From: Micropterix aruncella
Lineage: Eukaryota; Arthropoda; Insecta; Lepidoptera; Micropterigidae
Direction: 5' to 3'
Assembly (NCBI GenBank): GCA_944548615.1
Contig: OX155960.1
Coordinates: forward strand, 12,782,103-12,846,102
Length of the DNA: 64,000 nt
This document shows positions 22,721 through 35,040 of this stretch, piece by piece. Within the stretch, counting starts at the first letter, position 1, and each line of letters begins with the position of its first letter. The notes below the pieces were generated by a model that was given only the letters and a program-made list of their open reading frames with translations, was not told the origin of the DNA and ran no database searches. The position numbers and the translations under genes are program-made.

Positions 22721-23072
22721 TATTGATTAATTAATATAGTCACAACTATCACGATAGTTAATTTCTAATAATTATTTACATGTAAGAATATTAGACGCAA
22801 TGACGCATCGAAAAGCAGGAAAGCCTACCTACTGGAAATAATATATTTAACGTATCAATTTTTATATTCAACTAAAATTTTTTATAATTTTGAAATACTT
22901 TTTTCATTAAAATACAACGCATTAAAATCTAAAATTCAATCTCACCAAGGGCTGAGTAATTTTTTATCCTACTATATTGAGTATCACATAAAACATCAAA
23001 AGCTCCAACTCGAATAAAAATAAAAACAATCGCTGCGAAGCATCTAGTGAGCGATAAGGAGTTTAATAATAC
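22721..23072. other. Intron sequence, nothing recognised
   Basis: AT-rich; no element ends or coding sequence. The right edge is the donor of the Rim exon at 23073. Confidence 0.6.
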
Positions 23073-23238
23073 CAGAAATGGATCTTTGTCCAGCAAAGTC
23101 TCCTCTTCGCAGCGACCTGCCGCCTTCGGCGATCGACCCACGCGGCGATGTTCCAGGACTACGACCTCGCATTCCACGTGGGTCTTCCAGGCGGTACCAT
23201 ACCGCGCGGTCATCCAAAAACGCCTTTTCTAAGTCCAC
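23073..23238 (-). CDS. Rim: Rim exon: end of C2A domain
   Basis: 166 bp, phase 0 in (acceptor CTCCACAG/GTGGAC), phase 1 out (donor TTCTG/GTATTA). It encodes VDLEKAFLDDRAVWYRLEDP, the highly conserved last two strands of RIM C2A, then a basic Ser/Gly/Arg linker (SPGTSPRGSIAEGG, RSLRRGDF). The preceding exon ends ...FLGECT, so the join reads LGECTVDLEKAFL, as in the family (FLGE.LVDLxKAFL). RIM C2A lacks the Ca2+-binding aspartates and acts by protein and lipid contacts. Confidence 0.93.
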
Positions 23239-23368
23239 CTGTGGAGAAAGAAATAGAGGAATGGATCAACATTGACTGGTTCACTCTAGATCCGGCTCGA
23301 AAGACCACATAGTCAAAGAAATGGAAGACAAAGACATTAACGAACGTGAAGAATACCAGATACAGTAC

Positions 23369-23710
23369 TCCCTCTGTAATCCGGCTCTTTATATCTCCGA
23401 CATTGCCAGTAATCCGGCATTTTTAAAACAGGTTCTCGGTACATTCGAGCGTGAATTGGGGTGGCTTTCCCCTAAAACAACCTAGGTATGTTCACCGTGC
23501 TGAAGCTAGTGCTCCTGGACGAAAATAGCGAAGGACAACGTAACTTTTATGCCTTGTTTAATGCAAGTGGTACACATACGATGACATATTAAAGAAAAAA
23601 ATGTTAGGAAAATACCCTGTGGCATTTAAGAATATTCAACTTCCGGCTGATTACGTAAAACCAAAGCAAAGCTTGAATGACATAGTTTTTATAGCCAATA
23701 AAATTATTCC
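23369..23710 (+). mobile_element. pogo/Tigger-like DNA transposon fragment
   Basis: 23369-23395 reads like a Tigger end (CAGTACTCCCTCTGTAATCC), with a second AATCCGGCA soon after. Downstream, a frame near 23505-23560 gives HRAEASAPGRKIAKDNVTF, close to the SAPGxKxxKxRVT motif of pogo/Tigger DDE transposases. Stops and frameshifts break it. Similar AATCCGGC motifs recur at 28247-28280. Confidence 0.5.
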
Positions 23711-24612
23711 TTGAAAAACGAACAAGTGTCCGTAATGTCATGTATAGTGAAAAAGCAGACTAAAACAGAAAATTATATTATACCTTCCACTTTAATATAA
23801 TAACTAATATAAAACAATAGTAGTACAGTATTGTAAGTTTAATTTGTTCTTCATTGTACTTTTAGTTTATGTTATCATTTCATATAATATTTCAATTGCG
23901 TATATGTATTAATTTAAGGTATAATACAGTATTACATACATATATGTATACATATTGAGATGTCAACCACAACAGGCGAACCCGTCACCGCAGGACGTTT
24001 TAACGATTCATCGTTCTATCGACCGTGCAGTGAGCGTAGAAGACTTTGGACATAACAAATCCGACGTCTAGCTACGCCACAACCCGTTAGAGACCAACGC
24101 CTTACCGCGAGTAGCCAGGTATGTTACCTGGCGGGCGGCATTCGCGCCCTAACTACCAATTGTGACCAGATTTCTCCGGTCTCTCGATTGGTTCCGAGTT
24201 CGAGGTCGCTTGCGCGGTCCTCTCCCTTACGAAGCGGTGAAACGGAGTATACCGAATCTATCGCGGACCAAGACGTCCTTTGCCCGACTCTGAACCGGGA
24301 TCGGATGGCCAATGGTCATTTCAAGAGCAGTCGCCGTAAGGTAGACAACTACCCCCGCTCTATAGGAAACAATACAGTTCCCAGACTCCCCCGATTGTTA
24401 GTCGGAGAGCACAATCGATTGGCTTGCGCCGCTCGGTGCGCAGACCGTCCAGGAGCGCCAGAGGATTGATTCCCAGGGGAGACTGGTTGACCCAGTGTCC
24501 TACCCAGGCTCGCACCCCATGCGTGGAGGCCATCGGATGGGTGTTGACCCGTGAGTGTGACCGACCCTGAAACAGAATGGGTCTTCGTGGCCAACTCAGC
24601 AAGGGCCCATTA

Positions 24613-27600
24613 TAGCTGGGGATTTAGTGCAACAGTTTGTATGGGAACCCTGCATTTTGTGATTAAAGGCTCATATTTGGCACAATTGTTCCTTAGGTGG
24701 TCCTGAGTGGTTTTAAACCGGGAGCCATCGGGGGCCACCCCGCGGGTGGCGGGGGGAGGGGGTGGGAGTTTGATTCCAACGCGCGCCACTTTGAGCCCGA
24801 TATCTCTCGGAATATAGGTACTAGGGCAAATGGAATATCATTTTCGGGTAACTCAATGATAACGAATTCATTTTCGGAAGAAAAAAAATACCGGTCCATA
24901 GAAAAAATATGAAATAATCGGTAACATCCAAAAATCATTCACATCTTTTTTTTACTTAATCAAAGTTTACTTTTTAACCATAAGAGTTATCGGTATTTTA
25001 AAAATATATTCCGAAAGCCACACTTATCTTAATTATACCAGTATATATTTTATTAGACTTTTCATAGTAAAAAGTGAGTGAAAAAAATATAATTCATCGC
25101 ACGGCAGACCGGTGTATTACGCCTGCTAAGTAGATACGGGCATCGAGCGAAGTTAGATAAGTACTTATAGGATTATTTAGTTGCTGCGATAGGTTAGTGT
25201 GTTAAAAATAACAAGTACAATAGTAATAATTAGTATGATAATTATATTATTATTGCTTTTTTCTATTTAATAAAAATAATTCATCATTCACACACCGTAC
25301 CTAACTGAGTGGGTAAATCTTTTGGTCGACCCACTCAGTTCAGTAGTAAACAGTGAAAGAATTTATCTGCCGCGCGGAGAATTATTAAAGCATTTTGAAA
25401 ATGTGTAATTTCTGGATCGAAAAAGTTATCGCAAATTTACGGGGATGGCTAAGGACCAAGCACATGAGCAAATGAATGCCATATTAAAGGGAGATGTAGG
25501 TAGGACCTATTTTTACTCTTGCATTCATCTTTACGCTAAATAGTTTGTGATTACTTCTTCATTATACAACATAATATTATTTTACACATCATAGAATAGA
25601 AAGATAAGAAAAAGCGGCAAAGAGTTATTGATCTTATAAAGCTATTGCTCTTAAATACATAACATTTGTGAAGGAAGATTACACACAAACTCTTAAAATA
25701 TTTACTGGATCCAACCAAACTTAGTAATATCTCCTTATACAACAAGTATATACACAATATAAATATACAAGTTATTAAAACACATAAAAAAGAGTGAGAG
25801 CAAAACGAAAGCAAAGATAAGAGGCCTTGAGAATGACTACAGTCTATTCAGAAAACTTTATTTTGCAACCCGTGAGCACAGAGTAGAAGATCTCAATTCA
25901 TTCTTGGCGCAAGAAAACCAAGCCAGTCCTCTAGCACTTTCTTCAATGGGTAAATTGCGATCTGGAAGGTCAGACCTACTAAAATCGATTACCAGTATTT
26001 TTGGAACTGCAACCGTTCCAAACGCCCCACAAGTCTCAGCGAAAATTCTAGATGGATCTGTATTAGTACACATACTGAGTTTTGGCCATAGAAAGACTTT
26101 GGAGAATAGGTACACCAGTATGTATACCATTTCTTTGCAAAGAACTTACAGGGTTTCAAAATTAAATATGGTTTGGGACATAACAACGAAAGCATAAAAA
26201 ATATTAACAGAGGAAAACGTTCAAAGAAAACGGGTCACTGCTACGACGAAACTACCCAAAGTTTAGGCCAATTGGATGATGAACAATTGCTTAAGGAAGG
26301 ATTGTTTGCTCTGATAACGGCAAGGAAGTTTGCAACATAGGTGGACCAAATACTTAACCAATATCACACGTGACACAACGCGTACGTTTCTTCGTAGTTA
26401 CGTGATACGTAACCACGATGAATGGTGGTGCATGTATCTGACACTGTCGCTCATGGCTTGACGAAAATTATGCTACTGACTGTGGATACTGAGTTCGCAG
26501 ACCAGCAGCAGAAGTGCAAATTACCACAATTACACAGCTTGAGGAGCTGTGGGTGCACAAAGGTTCTGGGAAACGCCACCAGTATCTCTCTGCTGTCATG
26601 ATATTGCGACTACCTAAGGTAAAAACTATAATGTTTGTTTTATATTTAGTAAGTATAGATAGGATATATTAAGTCTATAACATACATAACATTTACGTCG
26701 TGTCCAATTGGTGGCTAAAAATCGCTCTTGAACGTGGCAAAATATTTGTATTAGGTAGTCTAATTACTTCTCTAATCTTTACTTAACATAGATATGTAGG
26801 TTGTTAAGAATTTAGCTATTAGATTGGAAAAATAGTATCTCAGAAACTTTGGAACCTACTAAAAGCTATTTATTGTAAAATCTTATTACAAAACAAAATG
26901 AACGCTTATTTATTAAAAGAGTTAATAATTTAAATGGGTACCTACTAAGAGTTACTTACTCAACATACTAACTAAAATAGTCAGTAAAAAGTTAAATAAT
27001 CAACATAGACGCCTAAAAATTGAAATAGTCAATAATTCGAGTAGGGTCGAAAACGTACTAAAAGTTTTTGATAGTAGGTAATATACAAAGTAGTCAGTAA
27101 AGTGTTAAATAATAAGATTAAAGTTAATCATACATTTAAAAGCTAAAAGTACAAATTCATCATCTAAATTGGTATAAAATTTGTAAAGTCTAGCCCAAAA
27201 TTTTTTCAGTTATAGGGCCACGAAGAGCGAGGGTGTTGCGCCTGTTTCACCTAAAATGAAATGAGAAATTTGAAAATGGGCATTCAAAAGAATATTGAGT
27301 GTTTTAATAGTTTCTTCTAGCAATTAAGTAAGTATGGGTAGGTATGTCCTTGTATCATATATACTACTAATTATTATTTTTTCAACGAAGTGGTAGGGAT
27401 TGCAGACAAATTAATACTTAGGTATTTAAGGTATGTAAGCACAAATATCAGTTAGGTACGGTGTGTGAATGATGAATTATTTTGAAAAAACAATAATAAT
27501 ATAGTTATAATAATAATAATAATAACGATTTTACTTCTTGTTTTTAACTCACTGGCCTGTCGCAGAAACTAAATAATCCGATAAGTACTTATCTAACTTG

Positions 27601-28124
27601 GATCGATGCCCGTCTCTGCGTAACGGACGTTATACGCCGGTCTGCCGTGCGATGAATTATATTTTTTTCCCTCACATTTTGCAATAACAGTCCAATAAAA
27701 AGTATATGTCTATAATTTAGAAAAGTGTGGCTTTCAGAATATATTTTTTGCATACCGATACCTCTTACGGTTAAAAAGTAAACTTCGTATAAGTAAAAAA
27801 AAGATGGCAACGATTTTTGGATTTTACCAATTATTTCATATTTTTTCTATGGATAGGTATTTTTTTTCTTTTCGAAATGAATTTGTCATTACTGAATTAT
27901 CCGAAAATGATATTCTACTTCCCCTGGTACCTATAGTCTGAGAGATATAGGGCTCAAAGTGACGCACGGCGGAATCAAATTTCCACCCCCTCCCCCCGCC
28001 ACCCCCGGGGTGGTCGCCGATGGCTCCCGGTCTAAATCCACTCAGGATCACCTATGGAACAATTGTGCCAAGTATGAGCCTTTAATCACAAAATGCAGGG
28101 TACATCGCACTAAATCCCCAGCTA
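24613..28124. mobile_element. 3.5-kb DNA transposon with ~690-bp terminal inverted repeats, TTA duplication
   Basis: The ends TAGCTGGGGATTTAGTGC are inverted at 24613 and 28124. The two arms stay alignable for about 680-700 bp (24613-25308 with 27449-28124), including a GC-rich GGTGGCGGGGGGAGGGGGTG block and CATTCACACACCGTACCTAACTGA at the inner limit. TTA is duplicated at 24610-24612 and 28125-28127. The interior carries a decayed coding segment (25860-26640). A 3-bp TTA duplication fits PIF/Harbinger or Academ; the coding remnant makes me lean to Academ, as inference only. Confidence 0.8.
25860..26640 (+). pseudogene. Decayed transposon-borne gene (XPG-like nuclease-associated family)
   Basis: Reading frames 1-3 in turn give TATVPNAPQVSAKILDGSVL (about 26007-26066), NMVWD, KRVTATTKLPK, then about 26430-26600 VSDTVAHGLTKIMLLTVDTE and LWVHKGSGKRHQYLSA. 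From memory this order matches a large family of invertebrate transposon proteins with KxLDGxxLVHxL, VWD, GHxKVxIxTVDTDV and ELWVxFGTGKxxRYI motifs, which I associate with XPG-type nuclease ORFs of Academ-like elements. Multiple stops and frameshifts show it is dead. It lies between the long inverted repeats. Confidence 0.55.
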
Positions 28125-28134
28125 TTAGCTCCCA

Positions 28135-28222
28135 ATATATGTATACAATTAATATATGTATACAATTAATATAGCTTCTACAGGCCCACATATATGTATA
28201 CAATTAATATAGCTTCTGCCGT
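28135..28222 (+). repeat. Short tandem repeat, ~21-bp unit
   Basis: ATATATGTATACAATTA recurs three times (about 28135, 28157, 28190), partly with a trailing TATAGCTTCT. The first unit contains the target duplication of the ~680-bp copy 2. Confidence 0.8.
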
Positions 28223-28335
28223 TTAAATGCGCCATTATTAGTGATTTACTGTAATCCGGCGATTTCAGTAATCCGGCAGTGCGCTGATCTGGTATCTGAC
28301 GAATTACCGAGAGACCACTGTAATGAAGTTCTTAC

Positions 28336-28510
28336 CGTGCATTCTCCCAGGAACAGGGCTTCGACTCCAGGGCAGGCATCCCACAGGGTTACTTCTATTG
28401 ACCTATCCATGAGTTGCTCTCCAGTTATTCCAGAGAACGTGAGCATAGCATTCCAGATTGGGTTGCAAGTAGCTGAGGCCACGTCTGTATCCATCGGTGG
28501 ATTTGAATCC
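28336..28510 (-). CDS. Rim: Rim exon: middle of C2A domain
   Basis: 175 bp, phase 2 in (acceptor TTCACAG/GGATTC), phase 0 out (donor CACG/GTAAGA). About 58 residues: a short DSNPPMDTDVASAT loop, then CNPIWNAMLTFSGITGEQLM, RSIEVTLWD and EALFLGECT. NPxWNxxxxFS, LxEVTLWD and FLGE are the core strands of a type-I C2 domain and match RIM C2A closely. Phase joins it to 30325-30506 upstream and 23073-23238 downstream. Confidence 0.93.
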
Positions 28511-28922
28511 CTGTGAATATGAATTGGATATTTTAGAAATGCCGTGCGGTTAGTTTTGTGTACATATAAGGTAGAGCGGGTAATTCGTGGGATAATTTTG
28601 TATATAATAATATGTCAATAACGCCGCATACGTCATTGCGGCGGTTTGCTGATAACGCTTATGTGTGCCGGAAATGTGCGTTATGTTCATTTTCTATGTG
28701 AAAAAGATACGTTTAGATCATTCTATGACATTATCATTGATTTGAATAGAATGCAACTCGGGGTTGACGTGGGTGAGAGGGGGTTGCGGAGGAGGAGGGG
28801 GAGGTTAAAGAGTTTGGCCGGGGGGAAGGTTGTCTGCTTGCCGGGTAAGTCTTGGGATGACACAACCGATTTTTTAACGTATTTACACATTAATTATTGC
28901 GACTCCTTGCTGTGGATTAAGT

Positions 28923-29616
28923 CCTAACGGAGAGCTAATGGGCTCTTGCTGAGTTAGCCACGAAGACCCATTTGTTCAGGGTCGGTCACACTCACGGGTC
29001 AATACCCATCCGGCGGTCTCCACGCATGAAGCACGAGCCCGAGTAGGGGACTCTGGCCTTAAGGCTAGTTTCCCTTAGGAGTCAATCTTCTGGCACTCCT
29101 GGACGGTCTGCGCATCGTCTGGCGTAATCCTAACAGTCAGAGGGACTAACAGTCGGGGGAGTCTGGAAGAAGTACTGTTTCCTATAGAGCGGGGATGCTT
29201 GCTGACCTTACGGCGACTGCTCTTGACACGACGATCGGCTACCCGATTCCGGGTTAACAACCGGGCAAAGGATGCCGTGGTCTGCGATAGATTCGGTTTA
29301 CACTATTTCACCGCTTCGTAAGGGAGAGGACCGCGCAAGCGACCTCGAACTCGTAACCAGTCGAGAGACCGGAGTAATCTGGTCCCAACTGGAAGTAAGG
29401 GCGTGAATGTAAGCCCGCTGGGTAACATACCTGGTTATCTCGCGGATAAGGCGTTGGCCTCTTACGGGCATGTGGCGGAGCTTGACGGTAGACTGTTTTG
29501 TTCTAAGTCTCCTGCGCTCACTTCACGTGAGATACAACGATCATATTTCGTTAAATGTCCTCCTGATAATCCTTCCTGATGTGAAGGGTTTTCCCGTTGT
29601 AGTTGACAGCTCTAGT
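28923..29616 (+). mobile_element. ~680-bp unnamed family, copy 3, 12-bp target duplication
   Basis: A 694-bp copy, inverted relative to copies 2 and 5. A perfect 12-bp duplication TGTGGATTAAGT flanks it (28911-28922 and 29617-29628). It begins near AGAGCTAATGGGC and ends GTTGACAGCTCTAGT. Many substitutions relative to copies 2 and 5 suggest greater age. No poly(A), TIR or long ORF. Confidence 0.85.
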
Positions 29617-29628
29617 TGTGGATTAAGT

Positions 29629-30324
29629 GATTTAGATAGGTGATATTTCATTTGATGTTTTAAATTATAAATTTATTATTTGTAAATTGCTTTTAAATTA
29701 AATTAAATAGGTATATTTTCTGCGCAATTCACTATATATACATCAGCAGAAAAAGAGCCTATTTTCAATAAAACAAATATATCGATGCGGGCCGAGTACC
29801 TATATGTTCTTGTTACAAAATAAATTAACTATTTGATGGCATCTGTTAGTCTATAACTTTTTTGTTTTGTTTTTATTTTTATTAAAATAATCGAAATAGT
29901 TTATAAAATAATCGAGATAATACAAAAATATTAATAATATGTTTGCATAATTGTATTGTGCGTCAAAGACCCAAGAAATAAAAGTGTACAGTTAACATTG
30001 TGTTTGAAGTAAACTGAAAGTCTCTTCGTCGACGCTGACAAGAACTGTGATCAGAAACGAAGATCTGAGCTACGTGGGAGCGGAACAGAACGACGATAGA
30101 ATCGGAGATTTAGGAAAACTTTATTATTGGAATGGACATTTTACCAGCTGCCTTGTTCCGAAGATGACTTTGCGGTAATTGTTTAACATGATAACTGACA
30201 ATACATTTGCGCGAAAACTTGAAATATAATAGAATCATATAAGTTAATATATAAATATATAAAAAATAAGTAAACATATAACAGAAGTCTTTTGTAAAAC
30301 TATTGAAATAAATAAATATCTTAC
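29629..30324. other. Intron sequence, nothing recognised
   Basis: AT-rich with a moderately GC-balanced block at 30000-30180, but no motif, ORF or repeat ends that I can support. Confidence 0.5.
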
Positions 30325-30506
30325 AAAGTTGGTAGTAGTTTCAATTTGGCGAAAGCTTCTGGTTCCCCTCCATAACCCAGGTTTTCATCCCTCGCCGGAA
30401 GCTCATCAGCAGCCATAAGCGCAACGACCAGCTCCTTCCGTTCTCCATGGTACCAGACCTGAAGCTGCGCTCGACCAGACATTGCTCTTTCCCGCGCAAT
30501 CTGTTC
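30325..30506 (-). CDS. Rim: Rim exon: start of C2A domain
   Basis: 182 bp if the acceptor TTAG/GAACAG is used (a second AG six bases later, giving 30500, keeps the same frame), phase 0 in and phase 2 out (donor ACTTT/GTAAGA). Residues EQIARERAMSG, then AQLQVWYHGERKELVVALMA and ADELPARDENLGYGGEPEAF, then AKLKLLP. This is the first half of C2A: strand 1 with WY, strand 2 LVVxLxxADxLPAR, and the loop where Ca2+-binding C2 domains have DPY; here EPE replaces it, consistent with a Ca2+-independent C2A. Confidence 0.93.
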
Positions 30507-31034
30507 CTAACGCGGCCATTAGACCCGACATGCAAGCATAATATCACATTATTATTTCCATTCAATCGTTAGAACTGTATCGTAATAAAACCCGGCTTTC
30601 AGCACTTCGGCACGAAAGATAGGTTATATTACCCAGGAGCGAAATTAATGAAGCCTAGCATAGTATTCGTCTAACGTTTAACTAAGTAACTCGAGAATTG
30701 AAACATAAAAACTAGGTAATTACATTGCATATCAGTCATTAAGTAACATTCCAAGCATTTGCCGTCAGACCATAATCAATTAAAACATATCGTAAGGAAA
30801 GGTACATTGTATAATTGCGTGTTATCGCCCTTTCCTAAATTAATAAGAAAAACAAAATGCATGACGTTTTAAAGCAGACACAGGCATCTATTATAGATCA
30901 TCCGATGAGCCACGGGTTATTCGGAGTCAAAGCACGCATTTTGTTGAATGTAACGCATAGTGTAACGTGCAATGTAACATGTGGTGGTGTGATTTTCTTC
31001 AATACTTTTTACTTCAATTGTGATGTCTTCCTAT
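30507..31034. other. Intron sequence, nothing recognised
   Basis: No gene or repeat ends. A 70-codon frame at 30857-31069 (+) has no recognisable motif and overlaps the LINE tail on the right. Confidence 0.5.
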
Positions 31035-31860
31035 TTTTTATTTATTTATTTAAGAATCAATTACTATAAAACATTGATTAGCTTCCAAAAATAACAGGAA
31101 CCGAATGGCAAAACCTTAACCTTTTGCTTATGTGTTTGTGTCACCCAACTGGGACTAGCCCATTCTAGGGTGGACAGGACTCTAATATTACAATCAACTT
31201 TGCTTGATTGCTTGATTGTTTACAAATGTACAAGTTTTAGTAAAAAGCTAATAACTTAAATTGCCCTAAAATGTGGTCTTCAAAACAAAAAAATAAATAA
31301 AATAATAATAATAATAATAAAAATATTGAAAGATAATATAATAAATAAAATGCAATTCCATTATATAATAGGCAATAAATATAATGTAAAATTCGATTAA
31401 AAAATATATATAAATTTATATGTGAGAAAAGAAAGATACAGTCATTAATATTTAATATATGTTAAGTAATATAGGATTTAAAATAAAAATACCTGGTCAA
31501 AAAAGTATAATTCATTGTCAAAGTCAAATATTTTTTGGTAGTTAGTTCAATTTTAAAATATACTCAACATACATGTTTAAAAATATGTTAATAATTTGTG
31601 CACCTAAGTTTTATTATACTAATATTTCTAACATTTGATGTATGGTTAGTCTGTCATGATTCGATAACCATTTCTTTATTTTATTTTTGAATTCCCTAAA
31701 TGTCAAATTCATTTTTATTTCCATATTGATCAGATTGTAAAATCTCGGCGCATTGAAAGAGTGTCCAAATGTCTGTGTCCAAATGATGTTTTCCTTCTGG
31801 GAAAATAACTTTTTATATATAAAAGAAAATATATAATAGAAAATAATATTTTAAATAGCT
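31035..31860 (-). mobile_element. LINE 3' end, uninterrupted relative of the 5830-10145 copy
   Basis: On the minus strand it encodes FNAPRFYNLINMEIKMNLTF and REFKNKIKKWL (about 31780-31660), the C-terminus of a CR1/Jockey-type ORF2, then a 3' UTR identical in layout to the copy at 9593-10145 and a TAAATAAATAAA tail at about 31035-31050. It serves as the empty-site reference for the nested insertions at 6001-9590. Confidence 0.75.
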
Positions 31861-32288
31861 TATTCTTAATCAAGGGCCATCTCATTATGACGTCTTACTA
31901 AAATAATTATATACCTTAGCATTAATTTGGTAGATTTGGCCGACATGTATGTCATTATCTATATTTTTTTGGCTTCTGAAAGCGAACCAAATTACTCATC
32001 GACAGTGCTGAGTTTTAGACACTCCCAAATCCACTTTTAAACCAATACTGCCATATTAACATCATTACCAAGCGTACACTATTGAACCAAACTATAAAAT
32101 ATCTACCGAATTCTTGAGAGCAGGATAGGTTTTTGGGATTTTTCAAATACATGAATTCCTAGTGAATAATTTTTAATCCCTATCTTAAAGGAGTTTTTAT
32201 TATTAGTAGGTAAACCTTCGGACGTGTGAGTTAGTGTTCTTTACGCGTTTTTGGGTAATATTAATTTGCCTAGCGGTATTATAATATA
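31861..32288. other. Intron sequence, nothing recognised
   Basis: AT-rich; no motif supported before the TIR element at 32289. Confidence 0.5.
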
Positions 32289-33233
32289 CATGGTGGGGAA
32301 TAAGTCGCGCAACCCAGTTTGTCAAAAATTCTAAAGCAAATCGAAAAAGAAATACAAGAAACACATACAACAATATATAATAGTTAAAATAAACGTTGAA
32401 CATGCCTATCTCTCTCACCTATCTTTGTACGATTAACAATATTTCGGCAACATTTCCTACTTCATTAAATTTATCCACCAGACGCTTTATTGTTGACGTG
32501 TTTGGCACCTGCACACCCGGAAGTTTGATTTGAAGTTCATTCAGAGCTTTGCGGTAAGAGTTTGTGCAAAAATAAGTACGGACAACGAAAATGTGGCAAA
32601 CGTTGACAATTTTTGAAATTCGAACTTTCAACATATAAACTGTCTCAAAAAAGGAACTGCGTGTACTGGCGAGTTCCGCCTAGGAATTGATGGGAGGGGG
32701 GGGGGGGGGTTGAAAAAAATCACCTAATATCACAAGAGGGAGGGGAAAAGTAGTGAAATGTCACGTGTTTATTATTTTTGTGGAACGCGCGATTTCTAAA
32801 CCTAAAAACGGCGCGTGACCTTGACTGGCTATTGCCAGTACAATTAGTACCTTTCCATTATTATTTCTATGCCAGGCAGAAACAACCTGCAACCTTAATG
32901 TTTGTCTGGGCGTTTTTGTCACTGTGCTTTATTTTCTAGATTTAAATTAGATTATATCAGATATTTAAAGATAATTCATGAAAAATTTTAGCTAAAAAAT
33001 ACACGGGATTTTGGGTAGGGATAAAGGGTTAGTCTAAAACCTCACTAAGTATCACAAATGTGTAGGGAAGGGGTGGTTAAAAAGTTGCCAAAAACATCAC
33101 GTGATTAATATACATACGACCCCCTACGTTTATTTCGAAGTAGATGAATCAGTGTTAGCACTACGTAATTGCAAAATCTCTATTTTTTTGTTGCGCATTT
33201 GAAATTAGGCTGCGCGACTTATACCCCACCCTG
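32289..33233 (-). mobile_element. Tc1/mariner-type element (945 bp) with transposase N-terminal remnant
   Basis: The ends CATGGTGGGGAATAAGTCGC and, inverted, CAGGGTGGGGTATAAGTCGC are 25-bp terminal repeats with TA outside both (32287-32288, 33234-33235). Near the left end a minus-strand frame (32634-32419) gives a helix-turn-helix-like segment: YRKALNELQIKLPGVQVPNT followed by STIKRLVDKFNEVGNV, as in N-termini of mariner-related transposases. No catalytic DDE part remains. A run of 14 G lies at 32696-32709. Confidence 0.75.
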
Positions 33234-33235
33234 TA

Positions 33236-34344
33236 TTAGTGCAGAGTTTTTTTTATGTATTTACTAGAAACTAAACTGCTTAATCCTATATGCTTAATTG
33301 CTCTACACACTGGCTTTAAATGTTTTTAAATGGCTTTTTATGACGACTGCTTTTTAACAATTTCGGTCTCTTCGAAACCTCGCATTGTCTTTGAATGCGG
33401 AATGCTATAGGCGAAATATAATTAAATACGATGTTTGATAATATTAATTTCTATTTGTACCTAATCGCTACATAAACCATTATCATACAGCAACGTTACA
33501 AATTGCGTTACACCACCCGCGCGCTAGGATAAACGTTACAAAACTAACTAATTATAAAAGACTCATTCAATCATTCTTTCGGACATTTCACTGGAGTGTG
33601 TGACATATCAAATTATCGAACGTGTCGTTTCATCTAAAAGGAGGCCACCTAATTCATGTCCAGACATGCCAAGAAGTCAACAGACGCCCGTCGAAGCGTG
33701 CACAAGCTTGTATCATGCTGTCCATAGCCGGAGCGTACAAGCTGATTGTGAAGGATTATCTTCGCTGCTGAGAGCGAATGAGAGGGCTTGATCATTAGCT
33801 CAAATAATTTCGTGGAACGTGTAATGACTTGATTTTTCAAAATAATTTGAGATATAAAATCGTACCTCCTAACACCGCACTAATTTTTGGTTTACACGAC
33901 GCCAGTAGTTGAGCTAGGTCACAGGCAGTTATGGCATTAGACGATCATATAAGTAGTATGACCAAAAAGTACGCGGAATTGTCAAATTGTTAAAATCGGC
34001 ATCATTAGTAGCCTTTTTTTGGCTCACTGCAATTATGGGTGAATGGTCAGCTTTTGTTATTATACAGGATTTGTGTATGTTCGACAATTAAAAAAAAAAA
34101 CAAAATTGCTGATAAAACCAATTTTGTGCGAAAAAAAGTATAATTTCAGAGCAGTGCTGTAAATATTACAGAAGATTTACGTTTAGTACTTTATAAAGAA
34201 ATTGCAGTTTGCGAATCGTTTAATCATTCACAGAGGGTTATGAAAGACACTCCAAGCTAGGTGTAATATTAAGTCTTCCATAACTGCCTTTTTTGATTAC
34301 AATGGAATTATCTGTCTGATTTCCTACCCTCGGGTCGTACACTT
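33236..34344. other. Intron sequence, nothing recognised
   Basis: Short frames only (for example 33600-33791 (+)), with no family resemblance; no TIR or LTR ends seen. Confidence 0.5.
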
Positions 34345-35040
34345 GAAGGCTACAACGGGCGAACCCGTCAACCTATGAAATTTTAACTATATTTATGGTT
34401 CTGTCTCCCGTGGGATAAACGTAGAGGACTTAGGGACGATACAAATCTACCGTTCAGCAAAGCCATGAACCCGCCAGAGTCCAACGCCTTACGGAGACGC
34501 ACTAGGAAGGTAAACTAGTGGGTCACCAGTTTTGGCAGGATGTCTTGGCATGGAATTAACTTTCAGGATATCTCCGTCCTCCCGACTGGTTACGAGAGCG
34601 TAGTCGCTTGCGCGGACTCTACCTATTGTATTACAGCTGTAATTCAATATGAATTTATCGCAGATCTGGGTGTCCTTTGCCCGTAATGCCAATCGGGATC
34701 AAGTGACCGATGAATCGTTTCAAGAGTGGAATGACCACAGGTCAACATCCACCCCCGCTGCTTAGGATACATTATATTTCTATAGTATCCAGACTCCTTC
34801 AGCAACTAGTCGAAGTGCACAACCGATTGGTATCGCCGGGCGATGCGCAAACCGTTCAGTAACGCCGGAGGGCAATCCCCCGGTGGAAACCGATCCACCA
34901 GCCGTGAGGCTTGAGACGCGAGGGTCTAACCCAGAGTAGCATTCCACACGAGGAGGCTACTGAATAGGAGTTGAATCGTGAGTTGGACCGATCCGAGAAC
35001 ACAATGTATCTTATAGCCCAAGGTGCACGGTGCCCAATAC
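34345..35040 (-). mobile_element. ~680-bp unnamed family, copy 4 (diverged)
   Basis: Full-length but old: it keeps the ACAACGGGCGAACCCGTCA end, the GTCGCTTGCGCGG block, GCGCAAACCG and the GGACCGATCC...ACAATG end, with many substitutions and indels compared with copies 2 and 5. The ends are blurred, and no target duplication is detectable. Confidence 0.7.

Larger units (their letters stand above)
23952..28134 (-). mobile_element. ~680-bp unnamed family, copy 2, split by a 3.5-kb DNA element
   Basis: The body runs 23952-24612, then resumes at 28128-28134 after the long-TIR insertion. Removing the insertion and one TTA restores the GGGCCCATTAGCTCCC end seen in the other copies. A perfect 12-bp target duplication ATATATGTATAC flanks the restored copy (23940-23951 and 28135-28146). 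It is very similar to the 40332 copy. The minus strand has open frames of 60-80 codons but none shared cleanly by all copies. Confidence 0.85.
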
